A stretch of DNA of 64,000 nucleotides from Pseudomonadota bacterium (GCA_021845805.1 JAJZVD010000002.1:1-64000), one strand, 5' to 3'. Positions 7,175 to 15,404 are shown, counted from the first letter of the stretch. The notes: generated from the sequence alone by a model not told the origin. Program-made: numbers and translations.

Positions 7175-8635
7175 ATGACACAGACAGCGGCGATCATCGG
7201 CGGCGGCGTCATCGGGGGCGGCTGGGCGGCGCGCTTCCTGCTCAACGGCTGGAACGTGCGGGTGTTCGACCCCGACCCCGAGGCGCCCCGCAAGGTGGGC
7301 GAGGTGCTGGCCAATGCCCGCGCCGCGCTGCCCGCGCTCTCGGACGTGCCGCTGCCGCGGGAAGGTGTGCTGAGCTTCTGCGGCACGATCACCGAGGCCG
7401 TGCAGGGCGCGGATTACATCCAGGAATCGGTGTCGGAGCGGCTGGATCTGAAGCACCGGGTGTTTGCCCAGATCCAGCAGGTGGCGCCCGGGACGCCGAT
7501 CGGCTCGTCCACCTCCGGCTTCAAGCCGTCGGAGTTGCAGGAGGGCGCGGCGAACCCCGGCACGATCTTCGTGGCCCACCCGTTCAACCCGGTCTACCTG
7601 CTGCCGCTGGCCGAGGTGGTGCCTTCGGCCAAGTCCGACCCCGCGCTGATCGAGCGCGCCAAGGAGACGCTGCGCGCCATCGGGATGTTCCCGCTGCACA
7701 TCCGCAAGGAGATCGACGCCCATATCGCCGACCGCTTCCTGGAGGCGGTGTGGCGCGAGGCGCTGTGGCTTGTGAAGGACGGGGTCGCCACGACCGAGGA
7801 GATTGACGAGGCGATCCGCATGGGCTTTGGCCTGCGCTGGGGGCAGATGGGGCTCTTCGAGACCTATCGCATCGCGGGCGGCGAGGCGGGGATGAAGCAT
7901 TTCATGGCGCAGTTCGGCCCCTGCCTGACCTGGCCCTGGACCAAGCTGATGGATGTGCCGGAGTTCAACGACGAACTGGTGGATCTGATCGCCGGGCAAT
8001 CGGACGCGCAATCGGGCAAGTATTCGATCCGCGAGCTGGAGCGGATCCGCGATGGCAACCTGATCGGCTTTCTGCGCGTTCTGAAGGATCGCGACTGGGG
8101 TGCGGGCCGGGTGCTGAAGGCGCATGACGCGATGCTGCGCCAGGCGCTGCCGGATCCGACGCCCGACACCGCGGCGCCGCTTGAGCTGGCGCATCTGCGG
8201 GTGCTGCCCGGCTGGATCGACTACAACGGCCACATGACCGAGAGCCGATACCTGTTCGCGGCCTCGGAAACCTGCGACGCCTTCCTGCGGCTGATCGGCG
8301 CCGACCTCGATTATGTGGCGGGCGGGCACAGCTATTACACCGCGGAAAGCCACATCCTGCATCTGGGCGAGGCGAAGCTTGGCGATGCGCTGACCGGCAC
8401 GGTGCAGGTGCTTTCGTCCGACGAGAAGCGGCTGCATGTCTTCATCCGCATCGCGCGGGGCGACCAGACGGTGGCCACGGTCGAGCAGATGCTGCTGCAT
8501 GTCGACATGGCGGCGGGCAAGACCTGCCCGGCCGCCCCGGCCGTGCTGGCGCGCCTGCGGCCCATCGCGGCCGCCCATGCCGCGCTGCCGCGCCCCGACA
8601 CAGCGGGTCGCCACGTCGGACAAGGGAAAGCGTGA
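7175..8635 (+). CDS. lcdH: L-carnitine dehydrogenase fused to betainyl-CoA thioesterase
   Basis: A 486-residue fusion. Residues 1 to about 320 are a 3-hydroxyacyl-CoA dehydrogenase fold with NAD motif IIGGGVIGGGWAARF, QESVSERLDLK, SSTSGFKPSEL and FVAHPFNPVYLLPL. From about 335 the protein continues as a hot-dog thioesterase with DYNGHMTESRYL (Asp about 349). Stand-alone carnitine dehydrogenases are about 320 residues, and such fusions are known in rhizobia and relatives. Predicted role: oxidise L-carnitine to 3-dehydrocarnitine, then, after BKACE action, hydrolyse betainyl-CoA to glycine betaine. The stop overlaps the next start (TGATG). Confidence 0.9.
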   Translation: MTQTAAIIGGGVIGGGWAARFLLNGWNVRVFDPDPEAPRKVGEVLANARAALPALSDVPLPREGVLSFCGTITEAVQGADYIQESVSERLDLKHRVFAQIQQVAPGTPIGSSTSGFKPSELQEGAANPGTIFVAHPFNPVYLLPLAEVVPSAKSDPALIERAKETLRAIGMFPLHIRKEIDAHIADRFLEAVWREALWLVKDGVATTEEIDEAIRMGFGLRWGQMGLFETYRIAGGEAGMKHFMAQFGPCLTWPWTKLMDVPEFNDELVDLIAGQSDAQSGKYSIRELERIRDGNLIGFLRVLKDRDWGAGRVLKAHDAMLRQALPDPTPDTAAPLELAHLRVLPGWIDYNGHMTESRYLFAASETCDAFLRLIGADLDYVAGGHSYYTAESHILHLGEAKLGDALTGTVQVLSSDEKRLHVFIRIARGDQTVATVEQMLLHVDMAAGKTCPAAPAVLARLRPIAAAHAALPRPDTAGRHVGQGKA

Positions 8636-9798
8636 TGGATTTCGGCCTGACCGACGAACAGCGGCTGATCGTCGAAACCACCCGCGCCTTCGTGGAAAAC
8701 GAGCTTTACCCGCACGAGGCCGAGGTCGAGCGCAGCGGCCATCTGCGGATGGAACGCATCCGCGAGATCCAGGCCAAGGCCATCGCGGCGGGGCTTTATG
8801 CGGCCAACATGCCCGAAGAGGTGGGCGGCGCCGGGCTCGATACCGCGACCTGGCTGCTCTATGAAAAAGAGTTGGGCCGCGCCAACTATGCCCTGCACTG
8901 GACCTGCGTCGCGCGCCCGTCCAACATCCTGCTGGCCGGTACGCCCGAGCAGCGCGCGCGATACCTGCTGCCCTGCATCCGGGGCGAGAGATGGGACTGC
9001 CTCGCGATGACCGAGCCCGGCGCGGGCTCTGATCTGCGGGGCATGAAGGCCAGCGCGCGGCCCGATGGCGGCGACTGGGTGCTGAACGGCACCAAACACT
9101 TCATCAGCCACGCCGATCTTGCCGATTTTGCCATCGTCTTCGTGGCGACCGGCGAAGAGGACACGCCGCGCGGGCCCAAGAAGAAGATCACCGCCTTCTT
9201 CGTCGACAAGGGGACGCCGGGCTTCACCGTGCGCGAAGGCTACCGCAACGTGAGCCACCGCGGCTATACCAACGCGATCCTCGAGTTCGACGACTGCCGC
9301 CTGCCTGCAAGCGCGATCCTGGGCGAGGTGCACAAGGGCTTCGAGGTGGCCAACACCTGGCTCGGCGCCACCCGGCTGCAGGTCGCGGCCACCTGCCTTG
9401 GCCGGGCGGAGCGGGCGCTTGGCCATGCGATCGCCTATGCCGCCGAACGCAGGCAGTTCGGGCAGTCCATCGGCAAGTTCCAGGGCGTCGGCTTCAAGCT
9501 GGCCGACATGGCGATGGAGCTGAAGGCGGCGGAACTGCTGACCTGGGAGGCGGCGTGGAAGTTCGACCGCGGCACGGTGACCGAGGCCGACATGTCGATG
9601 GCCAAGCTGAAGGCGACCGAGGTGCTGGCGATGGTGGCCGACGAGGCGATCCAGATCCATGGCGGCATGGGGCTGATGGACGAGCTGCCGCTGGAACGCA
9701 TCTGGCGCGACGCCCGGGTGGAGCGGATCTGGGAGGGCACGTCGGAGATTCAGCGCCACATCATCAGCCGGGAACTGCTGCGGCCGCACGGCGGCTGA
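8635..9798 (+). CDS. Acyl-CoA dehydrogenase, CaiA-like
   Basis: A 387-residue flavoprotein of the acyl-CoA dehydrogenase family. Visible: FGLTDEQRLIVETTRAFVENEL, the FAD/substrate segment CLAMTEPGAGSDLRGM, KHFISHADLADFAIVF, YAAERRQFGQSIGKFQGV and the C-terminal IHGGMGLMDELPLERIWRDARVERIWEGTSEIQ. It most resembles crotonobetainyl-CoA reductase/gamma-butyrobetainyl-CoA dehydrogenase (CaiA) in context. It would oxidise gamma-butyrobetainyl-CoA to crotonobetainyl-CoA. The ATG at 8635 overlaps the preceding stop by one base; a GTG at 8632 is an alternative. The exact substrate is inferred from the operon. Confidence 0.87.
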   Translation: MDFGLTDEQRLIVETTRAFVENELYPHEAEVERSGHLRMERIREIQAKAIAAGLYAANMPEEVGGAGLDTATWLLYEKELGRANYALHWTCVARPSNILLAGTPEQRARYLLPCIRGERWDCLAMTEPGAGSDLRGMKASARPDGGDWVLNGTKHFISHADLADFAIVFVATGEEDTPRGPKKKITAFFVDKGTPGFTVREGYRNVSHRGYTNAILEFDDCRLPASAILGEVHKGFEVANTWLGATRLQVAATCLGRAERALGHAIAYAAERRQFGQSIGKFQGVGFKLADMAMELKAAELLTWEAAWKFDRGTVTEADMSMAKLKATEVLAMVADEAIQIHGGMGLMDELPLERIWRDARVERIWEGTSEIQRHIISRELLRPHGG

Positions 9799-9834
9799 GG
9801 CGCACGGGGGGCGGCTGCCCCCCGCATCCCCCGC

Positions 9835-9890
9835 CCGGAGGGGCTGTCTGCCCCTCCGGACCTCCCCGAGGATTTTTTCGGACAGAAAAT
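9835..9890 (-). repeat. Intergenic hairpin repeat, copy B
   Basis: On the minus strand: ATTTTC-TGTCC-GAAAA (from 9890), then AATCCTCGGGG, then the 9-bp hairpin CCGGAGGGG-CAGACAG-CCCCTCCGG (9859-9835). The loop CAGACAG and the ATCCTCGGGG core match copies A and C, while the stem has compensatory changes. That pattern points to selection on RNA or DNA structure rather than on sequence. Confidence 0.75.
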
Positions 9891-10020
9891 GGACAGCACC
9901 GTGGACGCTAACCTTTCGTTCACCATTTCGCGGCAGGCTCGGACCACGGTACAGGCGGGGACGCCGATGACCGTGACAGGAAATGGCACCCGGTTCCGGT
10001 CTGCGGGGCCGGGTGTTCCC

Positions 10021-10073
10021 ATTTTCTGTCCGAAAATATCCTCGGGGGGGCCGGGGGGCAGACAGCCCCCCGG
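10021..10073 (+). repeat. Intergenic hairpin repeat, copy C
   Basis: ATTTTCTGTCCGAAAATATC followed by CTCGGGG (10021-10047), then hairpin CCGGGGGG-CAGACAG-CCCCCCGG (10051-10073). It is inverted relative to copy B 130 nt upstream and ends about 27 nt before the CoA-ligase ATG. Confidence 0.75.
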
Positions 10074-10100
10074 CGTCTGCCATCCTCGGGGGGGGCGGTC

Positions 10101-12098
10101 ATGACGCGCGACCTGTCCCGCCTGCTGCGCCCGCGTTCGATCGCCGTGCTGGGCTCGACCTGGGCCGAGAACGTGATCGCCCAGACCGCCAGGATGGGCT
10201 TCGCCGGGCCGGTCTGGCCGGTGCATCCGACCAAGCCCAGCATTGGCGGGCTGACGGCCTATCCCTCGCTTGCCGCCCTGCCGGGCGCGCCGGATGCGAC
10301 CTTCATCGGGGTCAACCGGAATGCCACGGTCGATGTCGTGCGCGAACTGGCCGCGATGGGGGCGGGCGGGGCGATCTGCTTCGCCTCGGGCTGGACCGAG
10401 GCGGGCGAGCCTGAACTGCAGGCGCGCCTGGTGGCTGCGGCGGGCGGAATGCCGATCCTGGGCCCGAATTGCTACGGGGTAATCAACTACCTCGATGGCG
10501 CGCTCTTGTGGCCCGACCAGCATGGCGGGCGGCGGGTGGAGCGGGGGGTGGCGCTGTTGAGCCAATCCTCCAACATCGTCATCAACCTGACGATGCAGGC
10601 GCGGGGGCTGCCGGTGGCCTATGTGGCCTGTCTGGGGAACGCGGCGCAGGTGGGGCTGGCCGAACTGGCCGGGGCGCTTCTGGCCGATGACCGGGTGACG
10701 GCGCTGGGGCTTTATGTCGAGGGGATCGACGATGCCCCGGCCTTTGCCGCGCTGGCCGAGGCGGCGCGGGCTGCAGGAAAGGGGATCGTGGCGATCAAGG
10801 CGGGCAAGACCGAGGCGGGCCGGTCGGCCGCGGCGTCGCATACCGCGGCGCTGGCCGGGGGTGGGGCGGCGTCGTCCGCCTTCCTGCGGCAGGCGGGGGT
10901 CGCCGAGGTGGCGACGCTGTCGGAATTGCTGGAGACGCTGAAGGTCTACCATGTCCACGGGCCGCTGGCGGGGCGGCGGTTCTGCTCGCTGTCCTGTTCG
11001 GGGGGCGAGGCGGGGCTGGTGGCGGATCTGTCGGCGAAGGTCGCGCTGGCGTTTCCGCCGCCGTCGGCGGCACAGCGGGGGCGGCTGGGCGAGATTCTGG
11101 GGCCCATCGTCGCCATCGCCAACCCGCTGGATTATCACACCTTCATCTGGGGCGACGGGCCACGGACGACGGATGTCTTTGCCACCATGCTGGCGGGCTA
11201 TGACGCCGGGATCTTCGTCATCGACCCGCCGCGGCCGGATCGCTGCGATCCGTCAAGCTTCCAGCCCGCGCTGGATGCGATCGAGGCGGCGGGGCGGCTG
11301 ACCGGCAAGCCGGCCTTCCCGGTGGCGTCGCTTCCCGAAAACTTCGACGAGGATCTGGCGATCGCCACGCTGGCGCGAGGGTTCGCCCCGCTGATGGGGC
11401 TGGAGACCGCGCTGGCGGCGCTGTCGGCAGCCACGACGCCCGCCGGGCAGGCGGGCTGGCGGCCGGTTCCCGCGCGGGTTGCGCAGGCGGTGCGGCTGCT
11501 GCCCGAGGGGGCGGCCAAGGCGCGGCTGGCGGCGGCGGGCGTGGCGGTGCCGCGCGGGGCCAGCGCGCCGACGCTCGCGGGGCTTGTTCCGCTGGCGGCC
11601 GGGCTCACCCCGCCGCTGGCGCTGAAGGGGCTGGGCTTTGCCCACAAGACCGAGGCGGGCGCCGTTCGGCTGGGGCTGGCCACGCTGGACGGGCAGGCCG
11701 AGATGGCGGGCGCGCAGGGCTATCTGGCCGAGGAGATGGTGACGGGGGCGGTGGCCGAACTGCTGGTGGGCCTGCGCCGCGACCCGGTCTATGGCGTGAC
11801 CCTGACGCTGGGTCTGGGGGGCGTGACGGCCGAGGTGCTGGCCGACACGGTGACGCTGGTGGCCCCGGTGACCGCGGACGAGGTGGGGGCGGGGCTGCGC
11901 AAGCTTCGGCTCTGGCCGCTGCTGGATGGCTATCGAGGGCGGCCCAAGGCCGATGTGGCGGCGGCGGTGCAGGCGGTGATGGCGTTGCAGCGCGCGATGC
12001 TGGCCGACACGCGGCTGGCCGAGATCGAGGTGAACCCGCTGATCCTGCGGGAAAGCGGCGCCGTGGCGGTGGATGCGGTGATCTGGGAGGACGCATGA
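10101..12098 (+). CDS. ADP-forming acyl-CoA ligase (acetyl-CoA synthetase-like, ATP-grasp)
   Basis: A 665-residue fused alpha/beta-type NDP-forming CoA ligase. The order is an N-terminal CoA-binding Rossmann domain (LLRPRSIAVLGSTWAENVIAQ), succinyl-CoA-ligase-like flavodoxin domains (LSQSSNIVINLT; AIKAGKTEAGRSAAASHTAALAG with the phosphorylated-His region SHTAALAG), then a C-terminal ATP-grasp domain (LALKGLGFAHKTEAGAVRLGL; EIEVNPLIL). Family members make acyl-CoA from acid, CoA and ATP, or run in reverse. Between a CaiA-like and a CaiD-like gene it is the likely activator of gamma-butyrobetaine, crotonobetaine or carnitine, in place of the usual CaiB/CaiC. Its stop overlaps the next start (ATGA). 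Confidence 0.87.
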   Translation: MTRDLSRLLRPRSIAVLGSTWAENVIAQTARMGFAGPVWPVHPTKPSIGGLTAYPSLAALPGAPDATFIGVNRNATVDVVRELAAMGAGGAICFASGWTEAGEPELQARLVAAAGGMPILGPNCYGVINYLDGALLWPDQHGGRRVERGVALLSQSSNIVINLTMQARGLPVAYVACLGNAAQVGLAELAGALLADDRVTALGLYVEGIDDAPAFAALAEAARAAGKGIVAIKAGKTEAGRSAAASHTAALAGGGAASSAFLRQAGVAEVATLSELLETLKVYHVHGPLAGRRFCSLSCSGGEAGLVADLSAKVALAFPPPSAAQRGRLGEILGPIVAIANPLDYHTFIWGDGPRTTDVFATMLAGYDAGIFVIDPPRPDRCDPSSFQPALDAIEAAGRLTGKPAFPVASLPENFDEDLAIATLARGFAPLMGLETALAALSAATTPAGQAGWRPVPARVAQAVRLLPEGAAKARLAAAGVAVPRGASAPTLAGLVPLAAGLTPPLALKGLGFAHKTEAGAVRLGLATLDGQAEMAGAQGYLAEEMVTGAVAELLVGLRRDPVYGVTLTLGLGGVTAEVLADTVTLVAPVTADEVGAGLRKLRLWPLLDGYRGRPKADVAAAVQAVMALQRAMLADTRLAEIEVNPLILRESGAVAVDAVIWEDA

Positions 12099-12895
12099 TG
12101 GACTGGAACAGGACCGAGGGGCCGATCAAGACACGCCGCGAAGGCGGCATCCTGGAAGTGACGCTGGACCGGCCCAAGGCCAATGCCATTGACCTGGCAA
12201 CCAGCCGGATCATGGGCCTGACCTTCCGTGCCTTCCGCGACGATGACAGCCTGCGGGTGGCGATCGTGCGAGCGGCGGGCGAGAAGTTCTTCTGCCCCGG
12301 CTGGGACCTGAAGGCCGCCGCCGCGGGGGATGCGGTGGATGGCGACTATGGGGTGGGGGGCTTCGGCGGCTTGCAGGAACTGCCGAACCTGAACAAGCCG
12401 GTGATCGCCGCGGTGAACGGCATCTGCTGCGGCGGCGGGCTGGAACTGGCGCTGAGCTGCGATCTGATCCTGGCCTCGGCCAATGCCACCTTCGCCCTGC
12501 CCGAGATCCGGTCGGGCACGGTGGCGGATGCGGCCTCGATCAAGCTGCCCAAGCGCATTCCCTATCACGTCGCGATGGACCTGCTGCTGACCGGGCGCTG
12601 GTTCGATGCCGACGAGGCGCTGCGCTGGGGCCTGCTGAAGGAGATCACGACGCCCGGCGATCTGCTGCCCAGGGCCTGGGATCTGGCGCGGCTGCTGGAG
12701 GCCGGGCCACCGCTGGTCTATGCGGCGATCAAGGAGGTGGTGCGCGAGGCCGAGGCGCTGCGCTTTCAGGATGCGCTGAACCGGGTCACCAAACGGCAGA
12801 TGGCCACCGTTGACCGGCTTTATTCCAGCGAGGACCAGTTGGAAGGCGCGCGGGCCTTTGCCGAGAAACGTGAACCCGTCTGGAAGGGGCGCTGA
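12095..12895 (+). CDS. caiD: Carnitinyl-CoA dehydratase-like enoyl-CoA hydratase
   Basis: A 266-residue crotonase-fold protein. The likeness to E. coli CaiD is strong along its length: GGILEVTLDRPKANAID, FFCPGWDLKAAAAGD, NKPVIAAVNGICCGGGLELA, FALPEIRSG and the C-terminus FAEKREPVWKGR, which is nearly the CaiD ending. It would hydrate crotonobetainyl-CoA to L-carnitinyl-CoA. One difference stands out: the segment after the active-site loop reads GTVADAASIKLPK where CaiD has GIVPDSGGVLRLPK, so catalytic detail may differ. It is translationally coupled to the CoA ligase. Confidence 0.9.
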   Translation: MMDWNRTEGPIKTRREGGILEVTLDRPKANAIDLATSRIMGLTFRAFRDDDSLRVAIVRAAGEKFFCPGWDLKAAAAGDAVDGDYGVGGFGGLQELPNLNKPVIAAVNGICCGGGLELALSCDLILASANATFALPEIRSGTVADAASIKLPKRIPYHVAMDLLLTGRWFDADEALRWGLLKEITTPGDLLPRAWDLARLLEAGPPLVYAAIKEVVREAEALRFQDALNRVTKRQMATVDRLYSSEDQLEGARAFAEKREPVWKGR

Positions 12896-12901
12896 CAAAA
12901 A

Positions 12902-12916
12902 CGACAGGTTCTGTCG
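12902..12916. promoter_or_regulatory. Short palindrome upstream of GMC oxidoreductase
   Basis: CGACAG-GTT-CTGTCG, a perfect 6-bp inverted repeat 7 nt after the hydratase stop and 54 nt before the GMC gene. It could be an operator or a small RNA hairpin. A GGCGGC-CTTT-GCCGCC hairpin follows in the same 75-nt gap. Confidence 0.3.
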
Positions 12917-12970
12917 CGCCTGAGGCGGCCTTTGCCGCCGCGCCCGCTAGGGTGGCGGCGGAGGTGGCCG

Positions 12971-14590
12971 ATGGACGAGGCTGATTTCATCATCGTGGGC
13001 GCCGGATCTGCCGGATGCGTGCTGGCAAACCGCTTGACGGAAGCCGGCAAATTCCGTGTGACGCTGATCGAGGCGGGCGGAACCGACAGGCGGTTTTTCG
13101 TCCAGCTTCCGTTGGGTTATGGCAAGCTCTTCTACGATCCCAAGGTGAACTGGCTTTACAGAACCGAACCTGATCCCGGTTTGGCCGGGCAGCGCGACCA
13201 CTGGCCGCGCGGGCGGCTTCTGGGGGGATCGTCGTCGATCAACGCGATGGTCTACATCCGCGGCCACAAGCAGGATTACGAGGAATGGCGCGCGGCGGGC
13301 AACCCCGGCTGGGGCTGGGATGACGTGCTGCCCGCCTATCGCGCGATGGAGGATAACGAGGCGGGCGGCGATGCCTTCCGCGGGCAGGGCGGGCCGCTGT
13401 TCATCTCGGCCAACCGCGCGGGACTGCATCCGCTGGTCAAGGATTACGTCGCGGCCTGCGAAGCGGCAGGGCTGCCGTTCAACCCCGATTTCAACGGCGC
13501 CGAGCAGGAGGGGGCGGGGCCCTACCAGATGACGATCCGCGGCGCGCGGCGCAATTCGGCGGCACGGGCCTTCCTGCGCCCGGCGATGAAACGGCCCAAC
13601 CTTCGGGTGGTCACCGATGCGCAGGTGACACGGGTGCTGATCGAGGGCGGGCGCGCGACCGGGGTGGAGTTTCGCCGCGGCGGGCAGGTGCAGCGGCTTC
13701 TTGCGCGGCGCGAGGTGATCCTGTCGGGGGGGGCGGTGAACTCGCCGCAACTGCTGCAACTGTCGGGGATCGGGCCGGGGGCTCTGCTGCAGGGCCACGG
13801 TCTGCCGGTCGTGGTCGACAATCCCAACGTCGGCGGCCATCTGAGCGACCATCAGGGGATCAACTACACCTTCCGCATGACGGTGCCGACCTACAACCAG
13901 CAGCTTCGGCCCTGGTGGGGCAAGGCGCTGGCGGGGATGAAATATTTCCTGGGTGGCCACGGGCCGCTGGCCAAGTCGATCAACCACGGGGGCGGGTTCT
14001 TCCGCACCTCGCCCGATCTCGACCGGCCGAACATGCAGCTTTACATGCAGGCCTTTTCCACCCTGATCCCGCGCGAGGGCGAGCGGCCGATCCTGACGCC
14101 CGATCCGTTCCCGGGCATGTCGCTGGGCCTGTCGAACTGCCGCCCGACCAGCCGGGGGCATATCCGCATCGCCTCGCCCGATCCGCTGGCGCATCCGGTG
14201 ATCGTGGCCAATGCCTTTTCCACCGACCATGACGTGCAGGAAATGCTGCTGGCGGTGAAATTCCTGCGCCATCTGGCGGCGCAGCCGCCGCTGGCCCGCC
14301 TGATCGCCGAAGAACTGCGCCCGGGGCCCGAGGTCTTGACGGACGAGGCGCTGATCGACGATTTCCGCCGCCGCTCGGGCACCGTCTATCACCCAAGCTG
14401 CACCTGCCGGATGGGGCCAGACCCGGCCAGCGCGGTGGTGGATACGCGCCTGAGGGTGTATGGGGTGCAGGGGCTGCGGGTCTGCGACGCCTCGGCCTTT
14501 CCGAACCTGATTGCGGGGAATACCAATGCCCCTGCCATGCTGATGGGCTGGAAGGGCGCCGAGATCATCCTGGCCGATGCGCGGGCATGA
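12971..14590 (+). CDS. GMC-family FAD oxidoreductase (choline/alcohol dehydrogenase-like)
   Basis: A 539-residue flavoprotein. The N-terminal ADP-binding motif is FIIVGAGSAGCVLANRL. GMC signature 1 appears at WPRGRLLGGSSSINAMVYIRG and signature 2 at ILSGGAVNSPQLLQLSGIG. The C-terminal catalytic region contains TVYHPSCTCRMG and NTNAPAMLMG. Length and motifs match choline dehydrogenase (BetA) and other alcohol dehydrogenases. It follows carnitine genes whose end product is glycine betaine, so a choline-like or hydroxy-amine substrate is plausible but not shown. GGAGG lies 7 nt before the ATG at 12971; an upstream in-frame ATG at 12932 lacks such a site. Confidence 0.86.
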   Translation: MDEADFIIVGAGSAGCVLANRLTEAGKFRVTLIEAGGTDRRFFVQLPLGYGKLFYDPKVNWLYRTEPDPGLAGQRDHWPRGRLLGGSSSINAMVYIRGHKQDYEEWRAAGNPGWGWDDVLPAYRAMEDNEAGGDAFRGQGGPLFISANRAGLHPLVKDYVAACEAAGLPFNPDFNGAEQEGAGPYQMTIRGARRNSAARAFLRPAMKRPNLRVVTDAQVTRVLIEGGRATGVEFRRGGQVQRLLARREVILSGGAVNSPQLLQLSGIGPGALLQGHGLPVVVDNPNVGGHLSDHQGINYTFRMTVPTYNQQLRPWWGKALAGMKYFLGGHGPLAKSINHGGGFFRTSPDLDRPNMQLYMQAFSTLIPREGERPILTPDPFPGMSLGLSNCRPTSRGHIRIASPDPLAHPVIVANAFSTDHDVQEMLLAVKFLRHLAAQPPLARLIAEELRPGPEVLTDEALIDDFRRRSGTVYHPSCTCRMGPDPASAVVDTRLRVYGVQGLRVCDASAFPNLIAGNTNAPAMLMGWKGAEIILADARA

Positions 14591-14615
14591 AAAAAGGGGC
14601 GGTGACCCGCCCCTT
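14590..14615 (-). terminator. Rho-independent terminator of the cold-shock gene
   Basis: AAGGGGCGG (14594-14602) pairs with CCGCCCCTT (14607-14615) around a 4-nt loop. On the minus strand the stem is followed by six T residues (14595-14590). The stem can also end the convergent GMC transcript. Confidence 0.85.
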
Positions 14616-14636
14616 CCGCATCTGCGCCGTCGCTGA

Positions 14637-14843
14637 TCAGGCCAGAGTCAGGTTGGTGGCCGATTGCCGCCCGTCACGCCCGGTTTCGAGGTCGAAGACA
14701 ACCTTCTGACCGTCGTTCAGGCCGCGCAGGCCGGCACGTTCTACCGCCGAGATGTGGACGAACACGTCCTTGGCGCCGCCGTCGGGCTGGATGAAGCCGA
14801 AGCCCTTGGTGGCGTTGAACCATTTCACGGTGCCAGTGGCCAT
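14637..14843 (-). CDS. Cold-shock domain protein (CspA family)
   Basis: A 68-residue single cold-shock domain. [20 protein letters not shown] contains RNP1 (KGFGFI) and DVFVHIS is RNP2. It is an RNA chaperone that binds single-stranded nucleic acid in the cytoplasm. AAGGAG precedes the ATG. About 170 nt upstream, before the rhodanese stop, is non-coding and may hold a long structured leader as in other csp genes; a TTATAC -10-like hexamer lies in it. A clear Rho-independent terminator follows the gene. Confidence 0.93.
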   Translation of the reverse strand: MATGTVKWFNATKGFGFIQPDGGAKDVFVHISAVERAGLRGLNDGQKVVFDLETGRDGRQSATNLTLA

Positions 14844-15011
14844 CGTGTGTACTCCTTGTCATGCCGCCCGCGGGAGTGCGGCGGCCCGGCTCAGTCGTAT
14901 CAGCATCGAGAACTGTAGCCGGTGACGGAGAACAGGGTCGATCAGAGTATAACGTCGCCTAGCCAGAATGCGCCCTTCCCGCCCGAAAGGCAAGGGGAAT
15001 CGGGTCGCGGG

Positions 15012-15404
15012 CTACATCCCGGGGTCAAGCGGCGTATCGACCGCACCCTTGGCATCGATCCAGTCCTTCAGGCCACCAAGGTTGAAAACCTCGGCATACC
15101 CCATGTCTTTCAGGGTCTTGCCTGCCAGCGCCGCGCGCCCGCCCGAGGCGCAGTAGACGATCACCGGGCGGTCGAAGCGGAAGGCCTGTTCGAAGTAGGG
15201 CGTGCCCGGGTCGGCGCGGAATTCCAGCATTCCGCGGGTGACATGCAGGGCGCCCGCGACCTTGCCGGTCTTTTCGACCTCGGCGCCGTCGCGCACGTCG
15301 ATGACAAGCGCGCCACGGGCAATCAGCTCGCGCGCGGTGTCGGGGGTGATCCGTGGCACGGCGGCATTGGCGGCGGCCATCAGATCCTTGACGGTGGTGG
15401 GCAT
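15012..15404 (-). CDS. Rhodanese-like sulfurtransferase
   Basis: A 130-residue single rhodanese domain: ALVIDVRDGAEVEKTGKVAGALHV and the active-site loop VYCASGGRAALA, a six-residue CxxxxR loop with the catalytic Cys. A cytoplasmic sulfur-carrier or thiosulfate/polysulfide role is usual for such proteins. The start MPTTVKDLM (15404) is preceded by GGGAGAA; the frame extends 18 codons further but without a ribosome site. It lies 65 nt downstream of hisH on the same strand. Confidence 0.87.
   Translation of the reverse strand: MPTTVKDLMAAANAAVPRITPDTARELIARGALVIDVRDGAEVEKTGKVAGALHVTRGMLEFRADPGTPYFEQAFRFDRPVIVYCASGGRAALAGKTLKDMGYAEVFNLGGLKDWIDAKGAVDTPLDPGM

Larger units (their letters stand above)
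9799..10100. other. 302-nt intergenic region carrying two inverted repeat copies
   Basis: Between two codirectional genes. A GGGGGGC/GCCCCCC hairpin near 9806-9822 follows the stop. Repeat copies B and C then face each other, enclosing about 130 nt (9891-10020) with no open reading frame I trust. The inner segment may hold the promoter of the CoA-ligase gene, but no clear -35/-10 pair is visible. The paired copies look like the terminal inverted repeats of a very small non-autonomous element; there is no obvious target duplication. Confidence 0.5.

Noticed and set aside
10101-12098. Naming the CoA ligase as CaiC
   Set aside because: CaiC is an AMP-forming ligase. This protein has CoA-binding and ATP-grasp domains of the NDP-forming family, so only the step, not the gene, may be equivalent.
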